Assembly: GCF_014635185.1 (NCBI RefSeq) | Contig: NZ_BMCM01000003.1 | Span: 171,623-235,622 of the forward strand | Length of the DNA stretch: 64,000 nt | Direction: 5' to 3' | Origin: Microbacterium murale | GTDB lineage: Bacteria; Actinomycetota; Actinomycetes; Actinomycetales; Microbacteriaceae | Shown here: positions 10,482-19,369 of the stretch, one piece after another | Numbering within the stretch: position 1 is the stretch's first letter | How the letters are laid out: every line of letters begins with the position of its first letter | The notes under the pieces: model-generated | The model's input: only the letters and a program-made list of their open reading frames with translations | The model's database searches: none | What the model was told of the DNA's origin: nothing | Position numbers and translations under genes: made by a program

Positions 10482-11170
10482 CCCCGACGGGGAGCCTGCC
10501 GCGCGCACTCGTCTCGGCGGGAGCGCTGCGCGAGGGCGCCCTCGAGGCCGTCGCCCTCGGCGGCGAAATGGCCGACCTCCGCGGCGACGCGCTCGGACAC
10601 GGCGTACTCGAAGTCGCTGCGGTGGTGCGGGATGCCGGTGTGAAGACGGTCCTCGTCGACGATGCGCACATCGCCGAGCGCGTGCACGAACTGGACCTAC
10701 GCGCTGTGACGACCGGAGAAGCGGACATCGACAGCAGCGTCCTGTACGGTCTTCCCGGCGCCCAGACCGTACCGGCGATGCGGCTCGCGGGCCGGGTCGT
10801 CTCGACCAAGCCGCTGCGGGCCGGTGAAGCGGTCTCCTACGGCTACCGCCATCGAGCCGCCGTCGACACGACCGTGGCACTGGTGACCGGCGGCTACGCG
10901 CAGGGAATCGTCCGCGCACTCGGCAGCTCCGCTCACGTGGAAGTCGACGGCGTGCTGCGACCGATCGTGGGACGCGTGGCGATGGACGTGTGCGTGGTCG
11001 ACCTCGAGGACTCAGGGGCAGGCGAGGCCGTGGGTGCGGACGTCGTCTACTTCGGTGGCGCAGGGGTCGCTCGCGATGCCTTGGCGGAATGGGCCGACAT
11101 CACGGGACTCGGCATCGCCGAGCTCATCACCATCGCCGGCTTGAAGGCGGTGCGCGAATGGACGTCTTGA
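10478..11170 (+). CDS. Alanine racemase-like subunit: C-terminal (Tyr) domain with deleted barrel
   Basis: 230 aa, against about 370 for a full Alr. Residues 35-42 (RGDALGHG) align with the PLP loop KADAYGHG, with Arg35 replacing the Schiff-base lysine. The chain then jumps to the end of the barrel (SSVLYGLPG, 86-94), so about 130-150 barrel residues are missing. The C-terminal domain is well kept: GEAVSYGYR with the catalytic Tyr121, a GYAQG version of GYADG, and GRVAMD. By itself it should not bind PLP as an aldimine. It overlaps the upstream ATP-grasp gene (GTGA) and the downstream complementary subunit. The frame is open throughout and conserved motifs are intact, which argues against a decaying pseudogene. 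Confidence 0.8.
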   Translation: MTPTGSLPRALVSAGALREGALEAVALGGEMADLRGDALGHGVLEVAAVVRDAGVKTVLVDDAHIAERVHELDLRAVTTGEADIDSSVLYGLPGAQTVPAMRLAGRVVSTKPLRAGEAVSYGYRHRAAVDTTVALVTGGYAQGIVRALGSSAHVEVDGVLRPIVGRVAMDVCVVDLEDSGAGEAVGADVVYFGGAGVARDALAEWADITGLGIAELITIAGLKAVREWTS

Positions 11171-12210
11171 TGACTCCCACGCTCGAGATCTCACGCACGC
11201 GCTTCCTGCAGAACCTCGCTGCGGTGCACGAGCGGATCGGCCCCGCACAGCTCATGCTGGCGATGAAGGACGACGCGTACGGTCACGGCGTGGAGTGGGC
11301 GGCCTCCGTTGCGAAAGACGCGGCGCGACCTGTCGAAATGTTCGGCGGTTACGACGTGCACACTTCGTTGCGCATCCGCGCACAGGCAGAGCGGGCCACA
11401 GTGTTCGCCTGGGCGGATTCAAGCGATGACGAGATCGAACGAGCCCTCCACGCCCGCATCCAACTGGGAGTCGGATCCGCCGACTATCTGCGTCGCGTCA
11501 TCGACGTCGCCGGTCGCCTCGGTCTCACCGCACGCGTGCACCTGAAGATCGACACAGGGCTGCACCGCAACGGCATCCGGCCGGAGGACTGGCCACGAGT
11601 GGTCGCCGATGCGATGACTGCACAGCAGTCGGGCCTGATCGAAGTGGTCGGCGTGTGGAGTCATCTCGCCGAAGCGAGTGACGCGGAAGACGATGAGTCC
11701 GCCCGCGCGTTCCATGACGCCGTCGACGTGGTGCGCGCGATGGGCGGCGCTCCGCAGGCGCTGCACCTGACCGCCTCGGCAGCATCCTGGTGGCGTCCGG
11801 AGCTGCGCGGCACGGTATGCCGGATCGGTGCGTTCTGCTACGGCATCCGCTCGGCCGATGGACCTGAGATCCCCGGTGTCACACCGATCGCAGCCCTGCG
11901 CGCACGCGTGATCGAGGAGCGCGCAGGCGAAGTCGTGATCGGGCTGGGCGCGTACCACGGGCTTCCCTCGATCCTTGCCGGCGCGAGCATCGGAACCCCG
12001 GGAGGCGTGCGCGAGATCGTGCGGATCGACGCGACCAGCACCTTGGTCCGCGACTGGAACGATGCCCGCGTCGGCGACACGGTGACCGTGTTCGGGCCGG
12101 GGGATCAGGGCGAATCGGACGTGACGGCACTCGCCGAGCGGATCGACACCGTGGGCGAAGAGATCATCACCCGCCTCACCTCAGGGGTGCGGCGGGTGAT
12201 CGTGGACTGA
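11158..12210 (+). CDS. Alanine racemase-like subunit: PLP-barrel with degenerate C-terminal domain
   Basis: 350 aa from ATG 11158 (a second ATG at 11170 is possible). The N-terminal fold-III barrel is complete: KDDAYGHG with PLP Lys37, HLKIDTGLHRNG, a WSHLAEA segment and the barrel end GAFCYGIR. In the C-terminal domain the segment equivalent to VSYG reads VIGLG, so the catalytic tyrosine is absent. The GRxxMD motif is also lost, although GDTVTVFG and the terminal IDTVGEEIITRL remain. It overlaps by 13 bp the gene encoding the complementary half. I infer a heterodimeric amino acid racemase; Ala, Glu, Orn, Lys or Dab are all possible substrates. Confidence 0.82.
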   Translation: MDVLMTPTLEISRTRFLQNLAAVHERIGPAQLMLAMKDDAYGHGVEWAASVAKDAARPVEMFGGYDVHTSLRIRAQAERATVFAWADSSDDEIERALHARIQLGVGSADYLRRVIDVAGRLGLTARVHLKIDTGLHRNGIRPEDWPRVVADAMTAQQSGLIEVVGVWSHLAEASDAEDDESARAFHDAVDVVRAMGGAPQALHLTASAASWWRPELRGTVCRIGAFCYGIRSADGPEIPGVTPIAALRARVIEERAGEVVIGLGAYHGLPSILAGASIGTPGGVREIVRIDATSTLVRDWNDARVGDTVTVFGPGDQGESDVTALAERIDTVGEEIITRLTSGVRRVIVD

Positions 12211-12234
12211 AGAGTCAGTCAGGGGCGGGTTGCG

Positions 12235-12453
12235 TCAGACGGCGTCGACGAGACGGGCGGTCTCATCGTGCCAGGACGTCGCGACGTCGCGGAGCTTCTC
12301 TTCGTACTTGCGACCGTGGTGGGCGCAGAAGAGCAGTTCGGAGCCGTTGACCTCGGCTGCGATGTAGGCCTGCGCGCCACATGAGTCGCAGCGGTCCATC
12401 GCGGTCAGACGGTACTCGACGGTGGAGGTCTCACGTTCGGTTGTAGCGTTCAT
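12235..12453 (-). CDS. DUF7455 small zinc-ribbon protein
   Basis: 72 aa, conserved in actinobacteria next to topoisomerase genes; function unknown. One zinc-ribbon-like set is visible: CDSCG near residue 22 and CAHHG near 43. A strong GAGGAGG lies seven bases before the ATG at 12453. Divergent from parE across 183 bp. Confidence 0.85.
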   Translation of the reverse strand: MNATTERETSTVEYRLTAMDRCDSCGAQAYIAAEVNGSELLFCAHHGRKYEEKLRDVATSWHDETARLVDAV

Positions 12454-12636
12454 CTCGGTGCCTCCTCGGGTATCGGCATCTCCAGTGGGAATGTGCTCAA
12501 TACAACCACGACTGGCTGATAGTCATGCCCGATGGACGGCGTGTTTCGCTCAGCGCGTACGCCGGAGCAGTCAGGGTGCGTCGCCAGGGGAGTGTCTGCA
12601 GAGCTTCGAACGTGGTCGCGAATAGAATCGAGGATT

Positions 12637-14715
12637 GTGACCGCTGAGTATTCCGCCCATCATCTTCAGGTTCTCGAAGGCCTTGAAGCGGTTCGCAAGC
12701 GCCCGGGCATGTACATCGGGTCGAACGGGTCGCCCGGACTCATGCACTGCCTGTGGGAGATCATCGACAACTCCGTCGATGAGGCCGTCGGAGGCAATGG
12801 CACGCGCATCGACGTGATCCTGCACGCGGACGGCAGCGTCGAGGTGCACGACCGCGGGCGAGGCATTCCCGTCGACATCGAACCGCGCACCGGTCTGACC
12901 GGCGTCGAGGTCGTCTACACCAAGCTCCACGCCGGCGGAAAGTTCGGCGGCGGATCCTACGCGGCATCCGGTGGTCTGCACGGAGTCGGCGCGTCCGTCG
13001 TGAACGCGCTCTCCGAACGGCTCGACGTCGAAGTCGACCGCGGCGGCAAGACCTACGCGATGTCATTCCACCGCGGGGAACCGGGCAACTTCAAGGATTC
13101 GGGCGAGAAGCGGCCGGATGCGCCGTTCGCGCCGTTCGAGAAGAGCAGCGAGCTCAGGATCGCGGGCAAGGCCCCGCGAGGCGTCACCGGAACGCGGGTG
13201 CGGTACTGGGCGGATCGTCAGATCTTCACGAAGGATGCCGCCTTCCAGCTCGCAGAGCTGGAGAACCGCGCACGTCAGACAGCATTCCTCGTCCCTGGGC
13301 TCGAGATCGTCGTCCGCGACGATCGAGGCGAAAAGAGCGCCGAGGTCTCGTACCGCTACGACGGCGGCATCGCGGAGTTCGTCGACTATCTCGCCGTCGA
13401 CGCGCCGATCACCGACACCTGGCGCATTCAGGGCACCGGAACATTCAAGGAGACCGTTCCCGTCCTGCAGGCGAACGGCCACATGACCTCCCAGGAGGTC
13501 GAACGCGAGTGCCGGGTCGACATCGCGATGCGGTGGGGCACAGGCTACGAGACGGTCACACGATCATTCGTGAACATCATCGCGACGCCCAAGGGCGGCA
13601 CGCACCAGCAGGGATTCGAGCAGGAACTGCTGAAGGTGCTGCGCTCCCAGGTCGAGCAGAACGCGCGCAGGCTCAAGGTCGGTAACGACAAGGTCGAGAA
13701 GGACGATGTGCTCGCGGGTCTCACCGCCGTGCTCACCGTCGAGGTGCCTGAGCCGCAGTTCGAAGGCCAGACCAAGGAGGTGCTCGGCACACCGGCCGTA
13801 CGTCAGGTCGTGGCGCAGGTGCTTCGCAAGGAGCTCGGCGCACGGTTCACCTCGACGAAGCGCGATGACAAGAACCAGGCCAGCCAGCTGCTGGACAAGG
13901 TCGTCTCCGAGATGAAGGCGCGTATCTCCGCACGCGCACACAAGGAGACCCAGCGACGCAAGAACGCCCTGGAGTCGTCGTCACTCCCGATCAAGCTCGT
14001 GGACTGCCGATCCAACGACGTCTCACGCAGCGAGCTGTTCATCGTGGAGGGCGACTCGGCGCTGGGAACAGCGCGTCGAGCCCGCGACAGCGAGATCCAG
14101 GCACTGCTGCCGATCCGCGGCAAGATCCTGAATGTGCAGCGCGCGTCGATCGGCGACATGCTCTCGAACGCCGAATGCGCCGCGATCATCCAGACGATCG
14201 GCGCGGGCTCCGGCCGCACCTTCGACATCGACGCGGCGCGCTATGGCAAGATCATCCTGATGAGCGACGCCGACGTCGACGGTGCACACATCCGCACGCT
14301 GCTGCTCACACTCTTCTTCCGCTACATGCGTCCGCTGATCGAGGAGGGACGCGTGTTCGCCGCGGTGCCTCCGCTGCACCGGGTCATCGTGATGAACCCC
14401 GGGTCCAAGCCGAACGAGACCATCTACACGTACACCGAGCAGGAGCTGCACGCCCTCCTCGCAAAGCTCCGCAAGACGAACAAGCGCTGGCATGAGCCGA
14501 TCCAGCGTTACAAGGGTCTCGGCGAGATGGATGCCGATCAGCTGGCGAACACGACGATGGACCGCGGAGGGCGACTACTGCGGCGCGTGCGCATGGAGGA
14601 CGCCGAGGCCGCAGGCCGGGTGTTCGAGCTGCTGATGGGCAATGAGGTCGCTCCCCGTCGCGAGTTCATCATCGACTCATCCGATCAGCTCTCCAGGGAG
14701 TCGATCGACGCGTGA
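12637..14715 (+). CDS. parE: DNA topoisomerase IV subunit B
   Basis: ATPase subunit of the type IIA topoisomerase that decatenates chromosomes. 692 aa from GTG 12637. GHKL ATPase motifs include EIIDNSVDEAVGG and GRGIPVD; TOPRIM motif EGDSALG starts at about 471 and DADVDGAHI at about 545; the C terminus has QRYKGLGEMD. The partner parC lies at 15710-18154, which supports Topo IV rather than gyrase (gyrB normally sits near the origin with recF). TAGAAT at 12623-12628 is a likely -10, giving a very short or absent leader. The stop overlaps the downstream arginase-family gene by 4 bp. Confidence 0.93.
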   Translation: MTAEYSAHHLQVLEGLEAVRKRPGMYIGSNGSPGLMHCLWEIIDNSVDEAVGGNGTRIDVILHADGSVEVHDRGRGIPVDIEPRTGLTGVEVVYTKLHAGGKFGGGSYAASGGLHGVGASVVNALSERLDVEVDRGGKTYAMSFHRGEPGNFKDSGEKRPDAPFAPFEKSSELRIAGKAPRGVTGTRVRYWADRQIFTKDAAFQLAELENRARQTAFLVPGLEIVVRDDRGEKSAEVSYRYDGGIAEFVDYLAVDAPITDTWRIQGTGTFKETVPVLQANGHMTSQEVERECRVDIAMRWGTGYETVTRSFVNIIATPKGGTHQQGFEQELLKVLRSQVEQNARRLKVGNDKVEKDDVLAGLTAVLTVEVPEPQFEGQTKEVLGTPAVRQVVAQVLRKELGARFTSTKRDDKNQASQLLDKVVSEMKARISARAHKETQRRKNALESSSLPIKLVDCRSNDVSRSELFIVEGDSALGTARRARDSEIQALLPIRGKILNVQRASIGDMLSNAECAAIIQTIGAGSGRTFDIDAARYGKIILMSDADVDGAHIRTLLLTLFFRYMRPLIEEGRVFAAVPPLHRVIVMNPGSKPNETIYTYTEQELHALLAKLRKTNKRWHEPIQRYKGLGEMDADQLANTTMDRGGRLLRRVRMEDAEAAGRVFELLMGNEVAPRREFIIDSSDQLSRESIDA

Positions 14716-15677
14716 CGTCGAATCGCCGCACCGGAGACGACGGCACGGGGGAGGGCGACCCCGTGATCGCACTGATCTCCGCGCCGTCGAATCTCGGGCT
14801 GAGGCCCCCGCAGCCCGGTGCGGTGCCTGGTACTGCGAAGGCGCCTGAGGCGCTGCGCGAGGCCGGCCTGCATGAGGTGCTGATCGGCCGGGGAGCTGTC
14901 GACTGGGGCGCAGTGCTGCCCGGTCGCTATGTCGACGACGAGGGCCGTCGCGCCGCCGGCACCGTGCGCAATCAAGGAGCGATCATCTATCACGCGCGGC
15001 TCCTCGCGCGTCGCATCGTCGAGGCTCGCGCTGCCGGGCTGGCGCCGCTTGTTCTCGGCGGTGACTGCAGCCTGCTCATGGCCGCAGGCATGGCAAGCAA
15101 GGTATCGGGCGGCGGGGGACTCGTGCACGTGGACGGCCACACCGATTTCCGTCATCCGGGCAACAGCGACGCCTATGGGAGCCTCGCCGGCGAAGACCTC
15201 GCAGCCGCGATCGGGCACCACGTTCCGGAGATCGCCGACATCGACGGTCTCGGCCCGTACTTCGAGGCTGACGCGACCGCGCACGTCGGCTGCCGGCGCG
15301 AGGACGAGTACGTCTCGGAGGTGTCGGCGCTGGTGGCTCTGACGATCCCGGCCGACCGGGTCATCCTGCACGGCGGTGTGCGCGCAGCAGCACAGATCGT
15401 CGCCACACCCGGTCTGGAGCGCGGATTCTGGCTTCAGGTCGATGTGGACGTGCTCGACCCCGAGCACATGCCCGCCGTCGACAGCCCGGACCCAGGCGGA
15501 TTGGCGCCGGACGAGCTCATCGCTCTGCTCCGAGGGATCGCTCCTCGTGCCTGGGGCGCATCGGTCACGGTGTTCGATCCGGATCTGGATCCGGAGGGCG
15601 CATACGCCGAGACAGTCGCGCGGGTCATCGAGGAGGGGCTCGGCGAACTCGGCACGGAAGCCGTCGAGCGCGATTGA
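14712..15677 (+). CDS. Arginase/agmatinase-fold (ureohydrolase) family protein
   Basis: 321 aa. Ureohydrolases hydrolyse guanidino compounds with a dinuclear Mn centre. Ligand motifs seen: D141-x-H143-x-D145 in VDGHTDF, and D244/D246 in DVDVLDP. In the motif usually written GGDHS the His is replaced by C119 (GGDCS), as in a non-canonical subfamily, so substrate and metal occupancy are uncertain. The GTG start overlaps the parE stop (GTGA). It is tucked between parE and parC, and no other arginine catabolism gene is nearby. Predicted soluble. Confidence 0.8.
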   Translation: MTSNRRTGDDGTGEGDPVIALISAPSNLGLRPPQPGAVPGTAKAPEALREAGLHEVLIGRGAVDWGAVLPGRYVDDEGRRAAGTVRNQGAIIYHARLLARRIVEARAAGLAPLVLGGDCSLLMAAGMASKVSGGGGLVHVDGHTDFRHPGNSDAYGSLAGEDLAAAIGHHVPEIADIDGLGPYFEADATAHVGCRREDEYVSEVSALVALTIPADRVILHGGVRAAAQIVATPGLERGFWLQVDVDVLDPEHMPAVDSPDPGGLAPDELIALLRGIAPRAWGASVTVFDPDLDPEGAYAETVARVIEEGLGELGTEAVERD

Positions 15678-15681
15678 ACGC

Positions 15682-15704
15682 GGCCGGTCGATGAGACGCC
15701 GGCC
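15682..15704. terminator. Hairpin between convergent arginase-family gene and parC
   Basis: GGCCGG (15682-15687) pairs with CCGGCC (15699-15704) around an 11-base loop, within the 32-bp convergent gap. It has no U-tract, so termination is plausible but not certain. Confidence 0.4.
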
Positions 15705-15709
15705 AGAGG

Positions 15710-18154
15710 TCAGATGACGGGGCGGCCGATCGAGCCGATCACGCCGTCGATCAGCTGACCCGATGCGTCGCGCTTGGCCGGAGTCTCCGGAAGCTTGCGC
15801 ACGGCGCCGTCGGCACCCACCGCGTATGCGGGCGCTGCGCCTGCCCATGCCACGGTGAGTCGATCCTCGCCCCTCAGGAACGAGTGCGCGCGAACACCGC
15901 CCGTTCCTCGTCCCTTGGCGGGGAACTCGGCGAAGGCCGAGACCTTGGCGCGTCCGGCATCCGTTCCAGGAATCACGCCTTCGGCGCCGGACACCGTCGC
16001 GACGGCCACGTCGTCAGTCGCAGGAGCGGTGCCGAAGAAGAGCACAGCCGCTCCGGAGCCGAGCTTGATGCCGGCCATGCCGCCGGCCGCTGCGCCCTGC
16101 GGACGCACCGCTGACGCGGCGAAGTGCAGCAGTTGAGCGTCGGTCGTGATGAAGACCACTTCGGAGTCGTCTGAAGCAGCGGCCGCACCGACCACCGCAT
16201 CTCCGGGCTTGAGGGAGATGACTTCGATCTCGGGGCGCACAGGAAGACCGGACGGCACGATGCGTTTGATCGTCCCCTGCGCCGTGCCGAGCGCCACCGG
16301 GACGTCGGAGGACAGATCCACCAGCGCGAGAACCTTCTCCGAGCGCGACGTGATGCCCAGGTAGTCACGCAGCGGCGTGCCGGCGGCGAGCTGCACCGAC
16401 GTGCCGGGAACGGACGGCAGATCGACGGGGGAGAAGCGCAGCAGTCGCCCTGTCGTGGTGATGGCGCCGGCCTCTCCTCGTACCGTGGTGGTCACGGTGG
16501 AGAGGATCGCGTCGTGCTTGCTGCGGCGTGCCGGTCTGGACAGCTCCTGTCCCTCCGCGAGGTCGACGCGCACCGCGCGACCCGTCGTCGACAACGCGAC
16601 GACGGTCGGCGCGTCGGCGATCTGCAGATCGGGCTCGCCCGCCTTCGCGCGGCGCGGGGCTGCGGGCTTGCCGTTCGTCAGCAGCGTGCGCCGTGGAGTG
16701 CCGTATGCCTCGGCCGCTGCATCCAGTTCCTTGGCGACCTGCGCACGCAGCAGCACCTCGCTTCCGAGCAATTCGCGAAGTTGAGCGATCTCCGCCTGTA
16801 GCGCGTCACGCTCGGTCTCCAACTCGACGCGGGAGAACTTCGTCAGACGGCGAAGACGGAGTTCGAGGATGTACTCGGCCTGCGCCTCGGAGAGGTCGAA
16901 CACGGTCCGTAGACGTGCGCGTGCCTGCTCTGAATCGTCCGAGGAGCGGATGACCTGGATGACCTCGTCGATGTCGAGGATCGCGACGAGCAGTCCTTCG
17001 ACCAGGTGCAGTCGTTCCTCGCGACGGGCGAGACGATAGCGGCTGCGGCGGGTGATGACCTCGAGCCGGTGGCCAACGTAGACGCTGAGCATCTCCTTGA
17101 GACCGAGCGTGCGCGGCTGCCCCTCGACGAGCGCGACGTTGTTGATGTTGAACGAGTCTTCCAGCGGCGTCAGCCGGTACAGCTGCTCGAGCACGGCATT
17201 GGGGTCGAAGCCGGTCTTGATGCCGATCGCGACGCGCAGGCCGTACTGGCGGTCCGTGAGGTCGTTCACGTCGCTGATGCCCTGCAGCTTCTTCGCCTGC
17301 ACGGCATCGCGGATCTTCTCGATCAGTCGCTCCGGGCCGACCATGTACGGCAGCTCGGTGACGATGATGCCGGTACGGCGGGGGCCGATGGATTCGACGG
17401 AGACCTTGCCGCGCACCTTGAAGGCGCCGCGACCGTTGGAGTAGGCGTCCTTGATCCCGTCCAGGCCCATGATGATGCCGCCGGAGGGGAAGTCGGGCCC
17501 AGGAACGAACTCCATCAGCTCGTCGAGTGTGGCGTCAGGATTGTCCAACAGGTGGATCGCTGCGGCGACGACCTCGATGAGGTTGTGCGGCGCCATGTTC
17601 GTCGCCATGCCCACGGCGATCCCGCTGGCACCGTTGACGAGGAGGTTGGGGAACGCTGCCGGAAGCACGGCCGGCTGCTGGAACTGGCCGTCGTAGTTCG
17701 GTACGAAATCGACGACGTCTTCGTCGAGGTTCTCGGTGAGCGCAAGCGAGGCGGGTGCGAGGCGGGCTTCGGTGTACCTGGATGCGGCGGGGCCGTCGTC
17801 GAGGGAGCCGAAGTTTCCATGTCCGTCGACGAGCGGAACACGAAGCGCGAAATCCTGCGAGAGGCGCACGAGGGCGTCGTAGATCGCAGAATCGCCGTGC
17901 GGGTGCAGCTTTCCCATCACCTCGCCGACGACGCGGGCGCTCTTGACATGGCCGCGCTCCGGTCGCAGCCCCATCTCCGCCATCTGATACAGGATGCGGC
18001 GCTGCACGGGCTTGAGTCCGTCGCGGGCATCCGGAAGCGCGCGGGAGTAGATCACCGAGTATGCGTACTCGAGGAATGATCCCTGCATCTCGGAGGACAG
18101 ATCGATGTCCTGGATGCGCTCCTCGACGGGCTCGGCGGATTCGGTGCGGGGCAT
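15710..18154 (-). CDS. parC: DNA topoisomerase IV subunit A
   Basis: DNA cleavage and religation subunit of Topo IV. 814 aa from ATG 18154, preceded by AGGAAG; longer in-frame starts upstream would run into the divergent gene. Catalytic Tyr127 in AASRYTEA. The quinolone-determining segment HPHGDSAIYD carries Ser89 and Asp93, the drug-sensitive residues by homology to E. coli GyrA S83/D87. The C-terminal beta-pinwheel lacks a QRRGGKG GyrA box, which supports ParC over GyrA. Divergent from the phosphodiesterase gene. Confidence 0.93.
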   Translation of the reverse strand: MPRTESAEPVEERIQDIDLSSEMQGSFLEYAYSVIYSRALPDARDGLKPVQRRILYQMAEMGLRPERGHVKSARVVGEVMGKLHPHGDSAIYDALVRLSQDFALRVPLVDGHGNFGSLDDGPAASRYTEARLAPASLALTENLDEDVVDFVPNYDGQFQQPAVLPAAFPNLLVNGASGIAVGMATNMAPHNLIEVVAAAIHLLDNPDATLDELMEFVPGPDFPSGGIIMGLDGIKDAYSNGRGAFKVRGKVSVESIGPRRTGIIVTELPYMVGPERLIEKIRDAVQAKKLQGISDVNDLTDRQYGLRVAIGIKTGFDPNAVLEQLYRLTPLEDSFNINNVALVEGQPRTLGLKEMLSVYVGHRLEVITRRSRYRLARREERLHLVEGLLVAILDIDEVIQVIRSSDDSEQARARLRTVFDLSEAQAEYILELRLRRLTKFSRVELETERDALQAEIAQLRELLGSEVLLRAQVAKELDAAAEAYGTPRRTLLTNGKPAAPRRAKAGEPDLQIADAPTVVALSTTGRAVRVDLAEGQELSRPARRSKHDAILSTVTTTVRGEAGAITTTGRLLRFSPVDLPSVPGTSVQLAAGTPLRDYLGITSRSEKVLALVDLSSDVPVALGTAQGTIKRIVPSGLPVRPEIEVISLKPGDAVVGAAAASDDSEVVFITTDAQLLHFAASAVRPQGAAAGGMAGIKLGSGAAVLFFGTAPATDDVAVATVSGAEGVIPGTDAGRAKVSAFAEFPAKGRGTGGVRAHSFLRGEDRLTVAWAGAAPAYAVGADGAVRKLPETPAKRDASGQLIDGVIGSIGRPVI

Positions 18155-18198
18155 GGACTTCCTGGGGACGTTGCTGGGCCTGTGAAAGACTGGCTCGG

Positions 18199-19326
18199 AT
18201 GTCTCTGATTCTACCGTCCGCGCCGTCGCCAGCCCGGAGCCTGACCGGGGTGGCGGGCGACTTGCTGATGGCGCTGGAGGGCGCAGACGGGGCACTGAGA
18301 CCCGCCCGATCGGTTGTCCTCGTCGTCGTCGATGGACTCGGTGCGATCCAGCTGCGCGGACACGCCGGCCATGCCCGTCACCTGACGGCAGGGCTCGGCA
18401 AGAAGGACGTCGCCCACTCGGTGTTCCCGACGACCACGGCGGCGGCGCTGACCAGCACTCTCACCGGCCTGGAGCCCGGCGAGCATGGTCTGGTGGGCTA
18501 CCGCGTGCTCGATCGGAAGCACGACAGGCTGGTGAATCAGCTCTCCGGATGGGAGAACGACGGCATCGATCCGCTGGTCTGGCAACCGGCACCAACGGTG
18601 TTCGAGCGAGCCGTCGCGGCGGGGCATGGCGCCTTCGCAGTCGGCATCGCCGCCTACGCGCACAGCGGCTTCACACGGGCGACGATGCGAGGTGCCGCGT
18701 TCGTCGCGGCGAAGACGCCCGCCGAACGCGTGACCGTCGCCTACCAGCTCGCCGCTGACAATCCGGGCTCGCTCGTCTACTGCTACCTCCCCGAAGCCGA
18801 CAAGGCAGGGCACAAGCACGGCGTCGCGTCCGCGGAATGGATCGCGGCGCTGGAAGAGATCGACGGAGCGCTCGCTGTGGTCCCGCCGAGCCAGATCGGC
18901 GTGCTCGTCACGGCGGATCACGGCATGATCGACGTTCCTCCGCATCGGCACGTCATCCTCGATGAGGGCGACTCCCGCTTGGACGGGGTGCGACACATCG
19001 GAGGAGAGCCCCGCATGCTGCACGTGTACCTGGAGTCGGATATCGATGCCGAGGCGGTCCTTCAGCGATGGCGACTCGCGAGCGAGGGCGACGCCGACGT
19101 GCTCAGCGGCACCGAGGCGATCGCGACCGGCATGTTCGGTGCGCGTGTGACGCCCGAAGCGGCCTCTCGCATCGGCGACCTGTTGGTGATCGCGCGCGGC
19201 AACAGGGCGTTCTACGACGGCACCGCCGAAGACCAGCGTGCGCGCGGGATGGTCGGCCAGCATGGTGCACTGACACCCGAGGAACGACAGGTCCCGTATA
19301 TCCGGCGTGGGGCGTTCGCGGTCTGA
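18199..19326 (+). CDS. Alkaline phosphatase superfamily nucleotide pyrophosphatase/phosphodiesterase
   Basis: 375 aa from ATG 18199. Alkaline phosphatase fold: the first metal-binding Asp is in VVVDGLGAIQL, the nucleophile Thr in VFPTTTAAALTS, and later metal ligands are in PEADKAGHKHG and TADHGMID. No signal peptide is evident, so it is probably cytoplasmic, unlike eukaryotic NPPs. Actinobacterial homologues stand next to gyrA/parC and sepH, as here. The start is only 44 bp from parC's start on the opposite strand. Substrate unknown. Confidence 0.85.
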   Translation: MSLILPSAPSPARSLTGVAGDLLMALEGADGALRPARSVVLVVVDGLGAIQLRGHAGHARHLTAGLGKKDVAHSVFPTTTAAALTSTLTGLEPGEHGLVGYRVLDRKHDRLVNQLSGWENDGIDPLVWQPAPTVFERAVAAGHGAFAVGIAAYAHSGFTRATMRGAAFVAAKTPAERVTVAYQLAADNPGSLVYCYLPEADKAGHKHGVASAEWIAALEEIDGALAVVPPSQIGVLVTADHGMIDVPPHRHVILDEGDSRLDGVRHIGGEPRMLHVYLESDIDAEAVLQRWRLASEGDADVLSGTEAIATGMFGARVTPEAASRIGDLLVIARGNRAFYDGTAEDQRARGMVGQHGALTPEERQVPYIRRGAFAV

Positions 19327-19369
19327 TCGAGCGCGGAACCGCGTCGGCTCACTCGTCGGTGCGTGAGAA

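Noticed and set aside
10478-11170. Calling the short racemase gene a pseudogene
   Set aside because: The frame is intact, it is coupled to both neighbours, its C-terminal catalytic motifs are conserved and the next gene lacks exactly those motifs.
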